Shown here piece by piece: positions 51,614 to 60,828 of a DNA stretch of 64,000 nucleotides. The position numbers were made by a program, and so were the translations under genes. The DNA is from an uncultured Paracoccus sp. (GTDB taxonomy: Bacteria > Pseudomonadota > Alphaproteobacteria > Rhodobacterales > Rhodobacteraceae), in contig NZ_CANMEH010000001.1 in the NCBI RefSeq assembly GCF_947496875.1, positions 62,001 to 126,000 on the forward strand, in the 5' to 3' direction. The number at the start of each line of letters is the position of its first letter. The stretch's first letter is position 1. The notes below the pieces were generated by a model. That model was not told where the DNA came from, ran no database searches, and saw only the letters and a program-made list of their open reading frames with translations.

Positions 51614-52735
51614 ATGGCCCGCGCCGCGCATTCGCCGCGACTTGCTCCGATCCCGGCCAGCCTGCCGGACGCCGTGCCCTTTGTCGGACCGGAGACGCTG
51701 GAACGGCTGCGCGGCGCGCCGTTCCGCGCCCGTCTGGGCGCCAACGAGAACGGCTTCGGCCCGTCGCACGCGGCGCTGGCCGCGATGGCGGCGGCATTGC
51801 CGGGGATCTGGAAGTACGGCGACCCCACCAGCCACGACCTGCGCGCCGCGCTGGCCCTGCATCACGGGGTCACGCCCGAGCATGTCGTGGTGGGCGAGGG
51901 GATCGACGCGCTGCTGGGACTGGCGGTGCGGCTGTTCGTGGGACCGGGCGATCCGGTCGTGACCTCGGATGGCGGCTATCCCACCTTCGTCTACCATGTC
52001 GCGGGCTTTGGCGGGGTGCTGCACAAGGTGCCCTATCGCGATGATCGCCAGGACCCCGAGGCGCTGATCGCGACGGTCGCCCGGACCGGCGCGCGGCTGG
52101 TCTATCTGTGCAACCCCGACAACCCGATGGGCGGCTGGCTGGAACCGGGGCGGATCGACACGGCGCTGGCCGGCCTGCCGGACGATTGCCTGCTGCTGCT
52201 GGACGAGGCCTATGGCGAATTCGCCCCGGCGCTGCCCCGGATCGACCCCGACGACCCCCGCGTTTTGCGCCTGCGCACGTTTTCCAAGGCCTACGGGATG
52301 GCCGGCGCCCGCATCGGCTATGCGCTGGGGACGCCGTCGGTGATCCGCGCCTTCGACCGGGTCCGCAACCATTTCGGCGTGAATGCCATTGCCCAGGCCG
52401 GGGCGCTGGCGGCGCTGCAGGATGGGGATTGGCTAGACCGCACGATCGGACAGGTGGCGGCAGCCCGCGACCGGATCGCGGCCATCGCCCGCGACAACGG
52501 GCTGACGCCTCTGCCGTCGGCCACCAATTTCGTGGCGATCGACTGCGGCGCGGACGGGGCGCTGGCCCGTGCCGTGCTGAGCCGGCTCGATGCGGACGGG
52601 ATCTTCGTGCGGATGCCGTGGGTCGCCCCGCAGGACCGCTGCATCCGGGTCAGCTGCGGACCCGAAGCGGAGCTGGACGCTCTGGCCGACGCGTTGCCGC
52701 GGGCGCTGGCGGCCGCCCGGACCGACATCGCCTGA
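51614..52735 (+). CDS. HisC-like pyridoxal-phosphate aminotransferase
   Basis: This 373-residue class I/II aminotransferase resembles histidinol-phosphate aminotransferase: LGANENGFGPSHAALAA, YGDPTSHDLRAALA, LCNPDNPMGGWL, LDEAYGEFAP and the PLP-lysine FSKAYGMAGARIGYAL. HisC-like proteins are used for several amino acids, so histidine synthesis is not certain, and no his gene is near. It lies 5 bp after the ThDP enzyme, so the pair may act in one pathway, one making a keto product and the other transaminating it. Confidence 0.82.
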   Translation: MARAAHSPRLAPIPASLPDAVPFVGPETLERLRGAPFRARLGANENGFGPSHAALAAMAAALPGIWKYGDPTSHDLRAALALHHGVTPEHVVVGEGIDALLGLAVRLFVGPGDPVVTSDGGYPTFVYHVAGFGGVLHKVPYRDDRQDPEALIATVARTGARLVYLCNPDNPMGGWLEPGRIDTALAGLPDDCLLLLDEAYGEFAPALPRIDPDDPRVLRLRTFSKAYGMAGARIGYALGTPSVIRAFDRVRNHFGVNAIAQAGALAALQDGDWLDRTIGQVAAARDRIAAIARDNGLTPLPSATNFVAIDCGADGALARAVLSRLDADGIFVRMPWVAPQDRCIRVSCGPEAELDALADALPRALAAARTDIA

Positions 52736-52796
52736 CCCCGGGTCGCCTGATCACCAGAGAGCTGGCCAGACCGCCCGGTCCAGGACACCGCGCGGT

Positions 52797-53672
52797 TCAG
52801 GTCAGCTTGGCATGCTCCAGCGCGGCATCGATGCGGGCGCGGGTCTCGGCCGTCAGCGGGGTCAGCGGCAGCCGGACACGGTCGCTGCACATGCCCAGTC
52901 GCGACAGCGCGTATTTCGCGCCTGCAACCCCGGGCTCCAGGAAGATCGCGATGTGCAGCGGCATCAGCAGGTCCTGCAGCCGCAGCGCCTCGGCATAGTC
53001 GCCGCGCAGGCAGGCATCCTGCATCTGCGCGCACAGCTTCGGCGCGACGTTGCCGGTCACCGAGATGCAGCCGACCCCGCCCTGGGCGTTGAACCCGTGC
53101 GCGGTCGCATCCTCGCCCGACAGCTGGATGAAGTCCGTGCCGCAGGTAATCCGCTGGCAGCTGACCCGTTCCAGCCGGCCGGTCGCATCCTTGACCCCGA
53201 CGATCCGCGGCAGCCGGGCCAGCTCGCCCATCGTCTCGGGCAGCATGTCCACCACCGACCGGCCGGGGATGTTGTAGATGATGATCGGCAGGTCCGACGC
53301 GTCGTGGACGGCGGTGAAATGCGCGATCAGCCCGGCCTGCGTCGGCTTGTTGTAATAGGGCGTCACCACCAGCGCGGCGTCGGCGCCGACCTGTTCGGCG
53401 TGCTGGATCAGGCCGATCCCCTCGCGCGTCGAGTTGGACCCCGCCCCGGCGATCACGGGGATGCGGCCGGCGACGATGCGCACGACCTCCTCGATCACCA
53501 GGCGGTGCTCGTCATGGGTGAGGGTCGGGCTTTCCCCGGTGGTGCCGACCGGGACCAGGCCGTGGCTGCCCTGGTCGATCTGCCACTCGATCAGCCTCTC
53601 CAGTGCGGGCAGGTCCAGCTCTCCCTCCTCGGTGAAGGGGGTGACGAGCGCGGGCAGCGAGCCTCGGAACAT
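52797..53672 (-). CDS. dapA: 4-hydroxy-tetrahydrodipicolinate synthase
   Basis: This 291-residue lyase makes the lysine/DAP precursor from pyruvate and aspartate semialdehyde. [28 protein letters not shown] with the catalytic Tyr, [11 protein letters not shown] with Arg, and GVKDATG with the Schiff-base Lys are all present. ATG 53672, after AGGA, is used; the frame extends upstream spuriously. It is divergent from the lytic transglycosylase gene, both being cell-wall related. Confidence 0.95.
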   Translation of the reverse strand: MFRGSLPALVTPFTEEGELDLPALERLIEWQIDQGSHGLVPVGTTGESPTLTHDEHRLVIEEVVRIVAGRIPVIAGAGSNSTREGIGLIQHAEQVGADAALVVTPYYNKPTQAGLIAHFTAVHDASDLPIIIYNIPGRSVVDMLPETMGELARLPRIVGVKDATGRLERVSCQRITCGTDFIQLSGEDATAHGFNAQGGVGCISVTGNVAPKLCAQMQDACLRGDYAEALRLQDLLMPLHIAIFLEPGVAGAKYALSRLGMCSDRVRLPLTPLTAETRARIDAALEHAKLT

Positions 53673-53779
53673 GATGGCATCCTGACGATCGGGTGTGTCA
53701 CAGGCGGGCATATCGCCCGCGGCGCGGCTTGCCAAGGATTTGAGTTGCCGTGACGGGGCGGCCTTCGCACAGTGCAACC

Positions 53780-56224
53780 ATGAGACGATCGCTTCGCGCC
53801 CATGTGGCCGTTCTGACACTGACTGTGCTCGCCGTGGTGGTACCGCCGCAGGGGGCGCGGGCCGAGGACGCTGCCGCGCTGACGCGGGCCTGGGCCGCGG
53901 CGGGTGCGCGGGACTGGGCCGGTGCGCAGGACGCGGCGCGTCAGTCCGGGCCGATCGCGCAGGACCTCGTGCTGTGGCAGCAGTTGCGCGCGGGTCACGG
54001 CACCTGGCAAGATTACCGCGATTTTGCCCGCCGCAATGCCGACTGGCCGGGGCTGGACCTGCTGCATCGTCAGGGCGAGGCGCTGCTGCGGCCCGATCTG
54101 CCCCCGGACGAGATCATCGGCTGGTTCGGCACTCGGCGCCCGACGACACTGACCGGCGAAACCGCATTGCTGGCGGCGCTGCGGGCGACCGACCCGCAGG
54201 CCGCCGACGCCGAGGCGATCCGGTTCTGGATCGAGACGCCGCTGGACCGCGCCGAACTGGCCAGCTTTGCCGCGGCGCAGGGCGAGTTGCTGGCACCGCA
54301 CCATGCCGACCGCCTGGCCCGCCTGCTGGACCAGGGCGAGTGGGCGGCGGCCGAACTGATGCTGACCCCGGGGATTGCGGCACCGCCGCGTCGCCCGCCC
54401 GACCGGCCGTCCGGTCCCGCCGGCGACCCGGCGAACGCCGCTGGCCTCGGCACGGGCAGCGGCGGGGGTGACGTGCGGACACCGACCCCGCCGCTGGTCA
54501 CCGAGCCCGCGGCCGATCTGGCCCGCGCCCGGATCGCCCTGCAGGCTGGCCGACCCGGCGTCGACGACCTGATCAAGGCGCTGCCCCCGGCCCTGCGCGA
54601 TGATGCCGGGCTGGCGATGGACCGGTTCACATGGCGGGTCGCGGCCAAGCAGACCGACGCTGCCCGCGCGCTGCTGCTGGAGCGGTCGGGATCGGCCGAG
54701 GCGCTGCGCGATCCCGCCCGCTGGGCGTCGTTCCGCGTCGATCATGCCCGCGCGGCGCTGCGGGCCGGGGACTGGGCGCTGGCCGGACGCTTGGCGGCGG
54801 CGCATTTCCTGCCCGCCGATCACCGCGATCACGCCGATCTCGAATGGCTGGCCGGCTATGCCGCCCTGCGGGCCGGTGATCCTGATCGCGCCCTGGGCCA
54901 TTTCCGCCACCTGCAGACGGTCGTCGGCAGCACGATCTCCACCGCCCGCGCGCTGTACTGGCAGGGCCGCGCGATGCAGGCCGACGGCGATGCCGACGGC
55001 GCCCGCGCCGCCTATGCCCGCGCGGCACGCGACCAGTCGGCCTATTACGGCCAACTGGCGGCCGAGCGGCTGGGACTGCCGATGGATCCGGCGCTGGCGG
55101 TCGGCGGGCCTGCGGTGGACAGCCTGCCGGACTGGCGCGGATCGGAACTGCGGTCCAGCCGGGTCTGGCAGGCGGCGCTGTGGCTGGTCGCCGCCGGTGA
55201 TCCGGCCAGCGCCCAGCGGTTCCTGCTGCATCTTGCCGGAACGGCGCCGGCCGAGCAGATCGGCGGCATGGCGCGGCTGATGATGGAGCTGCGCCGCCCC
55301 TGGGATGCGCTGCGCCTGTCCAAGCAGGCGACGGCCAAGGGGGTGGTGTTTCCCGCGGCGCATTTCCCGCTGACCGGGCTGGAACGCAGCGAGTTGGGCC
55401 TGCCCGCCGAGCTGGTCCTGGCCATCGCGCGTCAGGAAAGCGAGTTCAACCACAGCGTCAGCAGCCATGCCGGGGCCAAGGGGCTGATGCAGGTGATGCC
55501 CGAAACCGCCCGGGCCATGGCGCGCCGGATCGACGAGCCCTTCGTGCAGGCGCGGCTGACCACCGACGCGGCGTACAACGCGCGGCTGGGGGCGGCCTAT
55601 CTGCAGGGGCTGCGCGAACGGTTCGGCGCCTCGATCGCGCTGGTTGCCGCAGGCTACAATGCCGGGCCGGGGCGGTCGGCCCGCTGGCTGCGCGACTTCG
55701 GCGATCTGCGCCAGCCGGGGCCCGACGGCGCCGACCCGGTGGACTGGGTCGAGATGATTCCGTTCGACGAGACCCGCAACTACGTGATGCGGGTGGCCGA
55801 GGCGCTGCCGGTCTATCGCGCCCGCATCGCGGGACGGCCGGCGCCGATCGTGCCGACCTGGGATCTGCGTGGCGGGCTGTTGCCGCTGCCGGCGCTGTCG
55901 CCGCTGCGGCTGGCGCTGTCGGATCGCCCACCCGGCCGGCCGATCCGGGTCGCGGCGGCGCCGCCCGGGGCCGCGCTGGCGATCCGGATGCCGTGGCGGG
56001 GTCCCGCGGCCTCGGGCGATGAGGCCACGCCGGGGCAGGCCGTGCCCGGTCGCCCGCCGGCCGACGCGACGACGATGCGCTATCCGCAGGGCGCAGCGGT
56101 GGACCTGTCCATCGCCCTGCAGCGGGCGAGGCCGCTGATGGCGGGGGACCGTGCGCCCCCGGCCGGAACGCTCAGCGCCGCGGGTCAGCCATCCGGGCGC
56201 GGATCTGGGCCCGCCACCAGGTGA
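53780..56224 (+). CDS. Soluble lytic murein transglycosylase (Slt70-like)
   Basis: This ~814-residue periplasmic enzyme cuts peptidoglycan with formation of 1,6-anhydro ends. A signal peptide ([20 protein letters not shown], end near ARA) is followed by a long Ala-rich superhelical domain and a C-terminal SLT domain: [20 protein letters not shown] has the catalytic Glu (about 552), then [11 protein letters not shown] and AAGYNAGPG. The last ~100 residues are a Pro-rich extension. A GTG at 53750 is a possible alternative. Its last 53 bp overlap the EamA gene on the other strand. Confidence 0.9.
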   Translation: MRRSLRAHVAVLTLTVLAVVVPPQGARAEDAAALTRAWAAAGARDWAGAQDAARQSGPIAQDLVLWQQLRAGHGTWQDYRDFARRNADWPGLDLLHRQGEALLRPDLPPDEIIGWFGTRRPTTLTGETALLAALRATDPQAADAEAIRFWIETPLDRAELASFAAAQGELLAPHHADRLARLLDQGEWAAAELMLTPGIAAPPRRPPDRPSGPAGDPANAAGLGTGSGGGDVRTPTPPLVTEPAADLARARIALQAGRPGVDDLIKALPPALRDDAGLAMDRFTWRVAAKQTDAARALLLERSGSAEALRDPARWASFRVDHARAALRAGDWALAGRLAAAHFLPADHRDHADLEWLAGYAALRAGDPDRALGHFRHLQTVVGSTISTARALYWQGRAMQADGDADGARAAYARAARDQSAYYGQLAAERLGLPMDPALAVGGPAVDSLPDWRGSELRSSRVWQAALWLVAAGDPASAQRFLLHLAGTAPAEQIGGMARLMMELRRPWDALRLSKQATAKGVVFPAAHFPLTGLERSELGLPAELVLAIARQESEFNHSVSSHAGAKGLMQVMPETARAMARRIDEPFVQARLTTDAAYNARLGAAYLQGLRERFGASIALVAAGYNAGPGRSARWLRDFGDLRQPGPDGADPVDWVEMIPFDETRNYVMRVAEALPVYRARIAGRPAPIVPTWDLRGGLLPLPALSPLRLALSDRPPGRPIRVAAAPPGAALAIRMPWRGPAASGDEATPGQAVPGRPPADATTMRYPQGAAVDLSIALQRARPLMAGDRAPPAGTLSAAGQPSGRGSGPATR

Positions 56225-57254
56225 ACAGTCCGGCCGCCACGACGATGACGGCGCCCAGCACGACATTGGGCGCGACACGCTCGCCGAACAGCAGCACGCC
56301 GATGATGCTGACCCAGACCAGCTGGGTATAGGCAAAGGGCTGCAGGCTGGACGCCTCGGCCAGCTCGTAGGCGCGGATCAGCAGGTAATGCCCCAGCACT
56401 GCGGTCAGGCACAGCCCCAGCATCCACGGCCAGTCGACAAGGGCCATCGGGGTGGCGTTGGCCAGCCCGACCACGGTGATCCCGGCCGCGCCGGCAATGC
56501 CGGTCCAGAAAAAGCTGACCGTCGCCGGGTCATCGCGCGAGACCAGCCGGGTCAGCAGCCCGTAGACGGCGAACATCAGCGACGAGATCAGCGGCAGCGC
56601 CGCCCAGGGGCTGAAGACCCGCAGCCCCGGCTGCAGGATGATCAGGATCCCGACGAACCCGACCCCGACCGCCAGCCAGCGCCGCCAGCCCACCCGTTCG
56701 CCCAGCATCGGACCCGACAGCGCCACCACCAGCAGCGGATAGGCGGTGAACAGCGCGTGGGTTTCCACCAGTCCCAGATGGACGAACGACATCTGCATCA
56801 GCGAGACCTCGGCCACCAGCAGCAGGCCGCGCAGGGTCTGCAGGACCGGGCGGCGGGTCCGCGCCGCGGCGCGCAGCCCACCCGCGGCGCGCGCCGCCAT
56901 CACCGCGACGAACGCCGCGAAGAACCAGTAGCGCAGCATGACCACGAAATAGGTCGGGTAGCGTTCGCCCAGGTGCCGCGACAGGGCGTCCTGCCAGGCG
57001 AACACCAGGCTGACCAGGCACATGATCAGGATCGCCCGGTTCTGCTGCCCGGACGAGGTCGCATCCCGCGGCGCCGCCGACGGCTCGACCGTCGTGATCC
57101 CGGCGGCCGGGGTCAGGGGGGTCGAGGCCGCCAGCGCCGCCGGCACGGCCAGCGCCTGGTCCGGGGCCGGCGTGGTCAGCGCCGGGCTGGCCTGCGCGGG
57201 ATCGGGATCACCCGCCGCAGGACGGTCCGGCAGGTCGTGAAGGGCGGGGGGCAT
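56172..57254 (-). CDS. EamA/DMT-family metabolite transporter
   Basis: This 360-residue permease has ten helices as two EamA domains (about 75-205 and 220-350), with AWQDALSRHLGERYP and LPLISSLMFAVYGLLTRL in order. The first ~70 residues are a Pro/Ala-rich cytoplasmic stretch unusual for the family, so a later start is possible, though no better ribosome site was seen. Its 3' end overlaps the transglycosylase gene by 53 bp in antisense. suhB starts upstream and ends 28 bp before its start, so they may be co-transcribed. Confidence 0.83.
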   Translation of the reverse strand: MPPALHDLPDRPAAGDPDPAQASPALTTPAPDQALAVPAALAASTPLTPAAGITTVEPSAAPRDATSSGQQNRAILIMCLVSLVFAWQDALSRHLGERYPTYFVVMLRYWFFAAFVAVMAARAAGGLRAAARTRRPVLQTLRGLLLVAEVSLMQMSFVHLGLVETHALFTAYPLLVVALSGPMLGERVGWRRWLAVGVGFVGILIILQPGLRVFSPWAALPLISSLMFAVYGLLTRLVSRDDPATVSFFWTGIAGAAGITVVGLANATPMALVDWPWMLGLCLTAVLGHYLLIRAYELAEASSLQPFAYTQLVWVSIIGVLLFGERVAPNVVLGAVIVVAAGLFTWWRAQIRARMADPRR

Positions 57255-57282
57255 GGCGGCAGGGATGCGGAGCGGTGGCCGC

Positions 57283-58068
57283 TCAGCTTTCGCGGATGAT
57301 CTGGGCCAGGCCGTCGAACAGCTGCGTGTTCGCGGCGATCAGGGCGCCCGATTCGAGGGGGGAGCCGTTCGGTTCGACCGCCTCGACGAAGCCGCCGGCT
57401 TCCTTGACCAGCAGGATGCCGGCCGCCACGTCCCACGGCTGGATGCCGCGTTCCCAGTAGCCGTCGAAGCGCCCGGCCGCGACATAGGCGAGGTCCAGCG
57501 CCGCGGACCCCCAGCGCCGCACCCCGGCGACCTGCGGCATCAGCCGCGCCAGATCCTTGAGCGTGGCGGGCAGGTCGCGGCGGCCGCCGAAGGGCACGCC
57601 GGTGGCGAAGATCGACTCGATCAGCCGGCGCCGACCCGACACCCGTAACCGGCTGTCGTTGAGGAACGCGCCGGCCCCGCGCTCGGCGCTGAACAGCTCG
57701 TCCTTGGCCGGGTCCAGGATCACCGCCGCGACGATTTCTCCCTTGTGTTCCAAGGCGATGCTGACGCCCCAGTGGGGCAGCCCGTGCAGGAAGTTGGTGG
57801 TGCCGTCCAGCGGATCGACGATCCAGCGGCGGGTCGGATCCTCGCCCGGCTCGGCGCCGGTTTCCTCGCCCACCCAGCCATAATTCGGGCGGGCGCCGCG
57901 CAGTTCTTCCTTGATGATGCGCTCGGCCTCGCGGTCGGCGCGGGTGACGAAATCGCCGGCGCCCTTGACGCTGACCTGCAGGTTCTCGACCTCGCGGAAG
58001 TCCTTGACGAGGCTGCGGCCGGCCTTGCGCGCGGCCTTGATCATGATGTTGAGATTGGCGCTGGCCAT
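57283..58068 (-). CDS. suhB: Inositol-1-monophosphatase SuhB
   Basis: This 261-residue Mg-dependent phosphatase has WVGEETG, WIVDPLDGTTNFLHGLPHWG with the metal-binding Asp residues (about 80-90), and GIQPWDVAAGILLVKEAGG at the C-terminal. SuhB also acts in rRNA transcription antitermination in enterics. ATG 58068, with AAAGGAC seven bases before, is used instead of 58101. The region upstream, to 58201, has 11-bp tandem repeats. Confidence 0.93.
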   Translation of the reverse strand: MASANLNIMIKAARKAGRSLVKDFREVENLQVSVKGAGDFVTRADREAERIIKEELRGARPNYGWVGEETGAEPGEDPTRRWIVDPLDGTTNFLHGLPHWGVSIALEHKGEIVAAVILDPAKDELFSAERGAGAFLNDSRLRVSGRRRLIESIFATGVPFGGRRDLPATLKDLARLMPQVAGVRRWGSAALDLAYVAAGRFDGYWERGIQPWDVAAGILLVKEAGGFVEAVEPNGSPLESGALIAANTQLFDGLAQIIRES

Positions 58069-58176
58069 GCGGTCGGTCCTTTCGGGGTTGCCGGCGGGCA
58101 TAGGCGAGACGGGGCGGAAAGGGAAGCCGGGGTGGGCGCGGGCGCGGCGCCCGTCGGGGCGTTGCGGGATATGCGA

Positions 58177-58209
58177 TGTTCATGCAGCGTTCATGCAGTT
58201 TTCATGCAT
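58177..58209. repeat. Three tandem 11-bp direct repeats upstream of suhB
   Basis: GTTCATGCAGC (58177-58187), GTTCATGCAGT (58188-58198) and TTTCATGCATC (58199-58209) share TTCATGCA at an exact 11-bp period, one helical turn. The last copy covers the stop codon of the DUF4126 gene. This could be a cooperative binding site for suhB regulation, or a small tandem duplication. Confidence 0.6.
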
Positions 58210-58744
58210 CGTTCCGGTGGGCAGCGAACGTTGCGTCGCGGTCCCCGCGGGAGCGGTCCGGTCCTCGGGGTGGCGGTCCGCCGCCGGTCTCGTCGGGCCG
58301 CAGTGTGGCCAGGATGGCTGCGGCGCCTGCCACGACCAGCGCATCCTCGACCAGCCCGGTGGCGGTCTGGCCGTGGTCCTCCATCGCCGCCATGCGCGCC
58401 CGCCAGCCCGGCCAGGATGCGATCACCGCGGTGGCCCCGCCGACCGCCGCGCCCCGCCAGAACCGGCCGCGCGGTGCGAGGGCGCCGCCGGCGATGCCGC
58501 CGGTGACCAGCCGCGCGACCAGCCCGGCCGGCACGATGCGGTCGGGCGCGGCCTTCATCTTGTCGCCGGCCAGTTCGGCCAGGGCCAGCGCCAAGGCCCC
58601 GGCGACCACCACGGGGTCCCCCATGATGCGCGGCGCGGCGCGGTCGCGCGGCAGGTCGCCGCGTGCGGCCGGCACGGCGATGGCGGCCAGCGGCGTCATC
58701 GAACGCTGGCCCCCGACGAGGCCCATGAGGAACGAGGCGAGCAT
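58202..58744 (-). CDS. DUF4126-like membrane protein
   Basis: This 180-residue protein has about four hydrophobic segments and starts MLASFLMGLVGGQRSMTPLA, then AGALALALAELAGDKMK, GGIAGGALAPRGRFWRGA, as in DUF4126 proteins; function unknown. The C-terminal ~35 residues are Arg/Pro/Gly-rich. ATG 58744 has CAGGAG nine bases upstream. It lies 134 bp before suhB on the same strand, so the two may be co-transcribed. Confidence 0.7.
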   Translation of the reverse strand: MLASFLMGLVGGQRSMTPLAAIAVPAARGDLPRDRAAPRIMGDPVVVAGALALALAELAGDKMKAAPDRIVPAGLVARLVTGGIAGGALAPRGRFWRGAAVGGATAVIASWPGWRARMAAMEDHGQTATGLVEDALVVAGAAAILATLRPDETGGGPPPRGPDRSRGDRDATFAAHRNDA

Positions 58745-58848
58745 GGCGAACTCCTGCACCGGTTCGGGCCCAACGTCGGGCGTGACCGGTCCGGTTCCGC
58801 CGGACCCGCAGCGGCGGTCGATAACGGCTGGGGCCCCGGCAGGGCGGA

Positions 58849-59736
58849 TCAGCGCGCCGCGCGGGCCAGGCGCAGCATGTCGGCGGCAAAGGGCAGGTCG
58901 CGGTCCTTGTCGCGCAGCGCGGCATAGAGCCGGCGGGTGACCGGCGGATCGCCCAGCGGCAGGGTGACCAGATCGGGATTGTCGCGTTCCCGCGCCATCA
59001 CCCAGTCGGGCAGCACCGTGATGCCGCGCCCCGAGGCGACCAGCAGCAGCGCCACGTCGGTCAGCTCGATCTCGCGCACCGCGGCGGGCCGGGCACCGGC
59101 GGGGTCGAGGAAATGGCTGAACACGTCCAGCCGCGCGCGGTGCATCGGATAGGTGATCAGAGTTTCGGCCGCGAGGTCGGAGGGCAGCGCATGGCTGCGC
59201 CCGGCCAGCCGGTGGCCGGCGGGGACCACCAGCAGCGGCCGATAGTCGAACAGCGGCTCGAACACGACGCCGGGCAGATCCTCGGGGTCGGACGAGACGA
59301 CCAGATCCGCCTCGCCCCGGACCAGCGCCGGCAGGGCGGTGAAGGCGAGACCGGCGCGGATATCGATGTCGATCTGCGGCCACTGGTGGCGGAACGCGTC
59401 CAGCGCCGGCAGCAGCCAGTTGAAGCAGGCGTGGCATTCCATGGCGATGTGCATCCGGCCGCCGCGGGTCGCGGCCGGGCCGCGGAACTCGGCCTCGACC
59501 GCCTCGACCTGGGGCAGAACCGCCTGGGCCAGCCGCAGCAGCCGCATGCCGGCGGGGGACAGGCGCAGCGGCCGGGTCTGGCGCAGGAACAGCGCCACGC
59601 CCGCCTGATCCTCGAGCCCGCGGATCTGGTGGGACAGGGCCGACTGGGTGATGTTGAGCACCTCGGCGGCGCGGCCCAGCCCGCCCTTGTCGTGGATGGC
59701 GCGGATCGTCCGCAGGTGGCGCAGTTCCAGATGCAT
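58849..59736 (-). CDS. metR: LysR-family regulator MetR
   Basis: This 295-residue transcription factor has an N-terminal winged helix (LRHLRTIRAIHDKGGLGRAAEVL, with the recognition helix TQSALSHQIRGLEDQ) and a LysR effector domain. The MetR type is inferred from MHIAMECHACFNWLLPALDAF and from divergence from metF, 85 bp away. In other bacteria MetR activates met genes with homocysteine as co-inducer. A near-consensus MetR box lies in the divergent region. Confidence 0.88.
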   Translation of the reverse strand: MHLELRHLRTIRAIHDKGGLGRAAEVLNITQSALSHQIRGLEDQAGVALFLRQTRPLRLSPAGMRLLRLAQAVLPQVEAVEAEFRGPAATRGGRMHIAMECHACFNWLLPALDAFRHQWPQIDIDIRAGLAFTALPALVRGEADLVVSSDPEDLPGVVFEPLFDYRPLLVVPAGHRLAGRSHALPSDLAAETLITYPMHRARLDVFSHFLDPAGARPAAVREIELTDVALLLVASGRGITVLPDWVMARERDNPDLVTLPLGDPPVTRRLYAALRDKDRDLPFAADMLRLARAAR

Positions 59737-59766
59737 GAGGGGGATTCATGGAGAAGTTGTGGGGTA

Positions 59767-59779
59767 TGAATTTGTCTCA
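59767..59779. promoter_or_regulatory. Candidate MetR box
   Basis: TGAA-TTTGT-CTCA matches the known MetR consensus TGAA-N5-TTCA at seven of eight defined bases. It lies 42 bp before the metF start and about 30 bp from the metR start, which fits control of both. Confidence 0.55.
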
Positions 59780-59821
59780 CGCCCGCGGCTGTGGCACAAG
59801 CGGCGTTCGAAAGGATCCGCC

Positions 59822-60793
59822 ATGACCTCGCCCGCCCCCTCCAGCGCCACTTCCGGCGCCCCCATCAGCCCGGCCGCCAGTGCCGCCGCGAGCCCGGCCG
59901 CCGGCCCGTCCCGTCAGCCGGACGCGCAGCGGTCTGCCGCACCGGCGGTCAGCTTCGAGTTCTTTCCGCCCAAGTCGCTCGACCAGTCGTTCCGGCTGTG
60001 GGAGACGGCGCGGGCGCTGGCGCCGCTGAACCCGGATTTCGTGTCGGTGACCTATGGCGCGGGCGGCACCACGCGGCAGCTGACCCACGAGGCGGTGGTG
60101 GCGCTCGCCGGGCATTACGGCCTGACCGTGGCGGCCCATCTGACCTGCGTGGACGCGACGCGCGAGCAGACGATGCAGATCGTGGACGATTATGCCCGCG
60201 CCGGGGTGCGCGAGATCGTGGCGCTGCGCGGCGACGCCCCGGCCGGCCAGGACCGGTTCGTCCCGCATCCCGACGGGTTCGCCGATTCGGTCGAACTGAT
60301 CGCCGCGATCGCGGCGCGGGGCGGTTTCACGATCCGCTGCGGCGCCTATCCGGAGCCGCATCCCGACAGTCCCGACACGACCGCCGACGTGACCTGGCTG
60401 AAGCGCAAGATCGACGCCGGCGCGTCATCGGCGATCACCCAGTTCTTCTTTGACCCCGACACCTATTTCCGGTTCCGCGATGCCTGCACCGCGGCAGGGA
60501 TCGACGCGCCGATCATCCCCGGCATCCTGCCGATCCAGTCCTGGGCGGGGGCCAAGCGGTTCGCCGCGCGCTGCGGCACGGCGGTACCGCAATGGGCCGA
60601 GGACGCGTTCACGGCCGCCGGCAAGGCGGGCGAGCGGCAACTGGCCACCGATCTGGCGACCGACCTCGGCCGCCGGCTGATCGAGGGCGGGGTGGACCGG
60701 CTGCATTTCTATACGCTGAACCGGCCGGAGCTGGTGCTGGACGTCTGCGCGGCGCTGGGCGTGCAGGCCGACCCGGCGCGCGCCGTGGCCTGA
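59822..60793 (+). CDS. metF: Methylenetetrahydrofolate reductase
   Basis: This 323-residue FAD enzyme makes 5-methyltetrahydrofolate for methionine synthesis. FEFFPPKSLDQSF (about 45-57), FVSVTYGAGGTTRQLT, AAHLTCVDATREQ, ALRGDAPAG and ITQFFFDPDTYFRF match the MetF TIM barrel. Residues 1-40 are a low-complexity Ala/Pro/Ser leader, unusual for the family, so the functional start could be later. AAAGGATCCGCC precedes ATG 59822. It converges with the decarboxylase gene. Confidence 0.95.
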   Translation: MTSPAPSSATSGAPISPAASAAASPAAGPSRQPDAQRSAAPAVSFEFFPPKSLDQSFRLWETARALAPLNPDFVSVTYGAGGTTRQLTHEAVVALAGHYGLTVAAHLTCVDATREQTMQIVDDYARAGVREIVALRGDAPAGQDRFVPHPDGFADSVELIAAIAARGGFTIRCGAYPEPHPDSPDTTADVTWLKRKIDAGASSAITQFFFDPDTYFRFRDACTAAGIDAPIIPGILPIQSWAGAKRFAARCGTAVPQWAEDAFTAAGKAGERQLATDLATDLGRRLIEGGVDRLHFYTLNRPELVLDVCAALGVQADPARAVA

Positions 60794-60828
60794 CCGGCTG
60801 ATCCGAATCTTGCCGCAGGGTCGGACGG

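Noticed and set aside
53591..56335. 914-codon minus-strand frame opposite the transglycosylase
   Set aside because: Same reason; the plus strand shows a signal peptide and an SLT catalytic domain.
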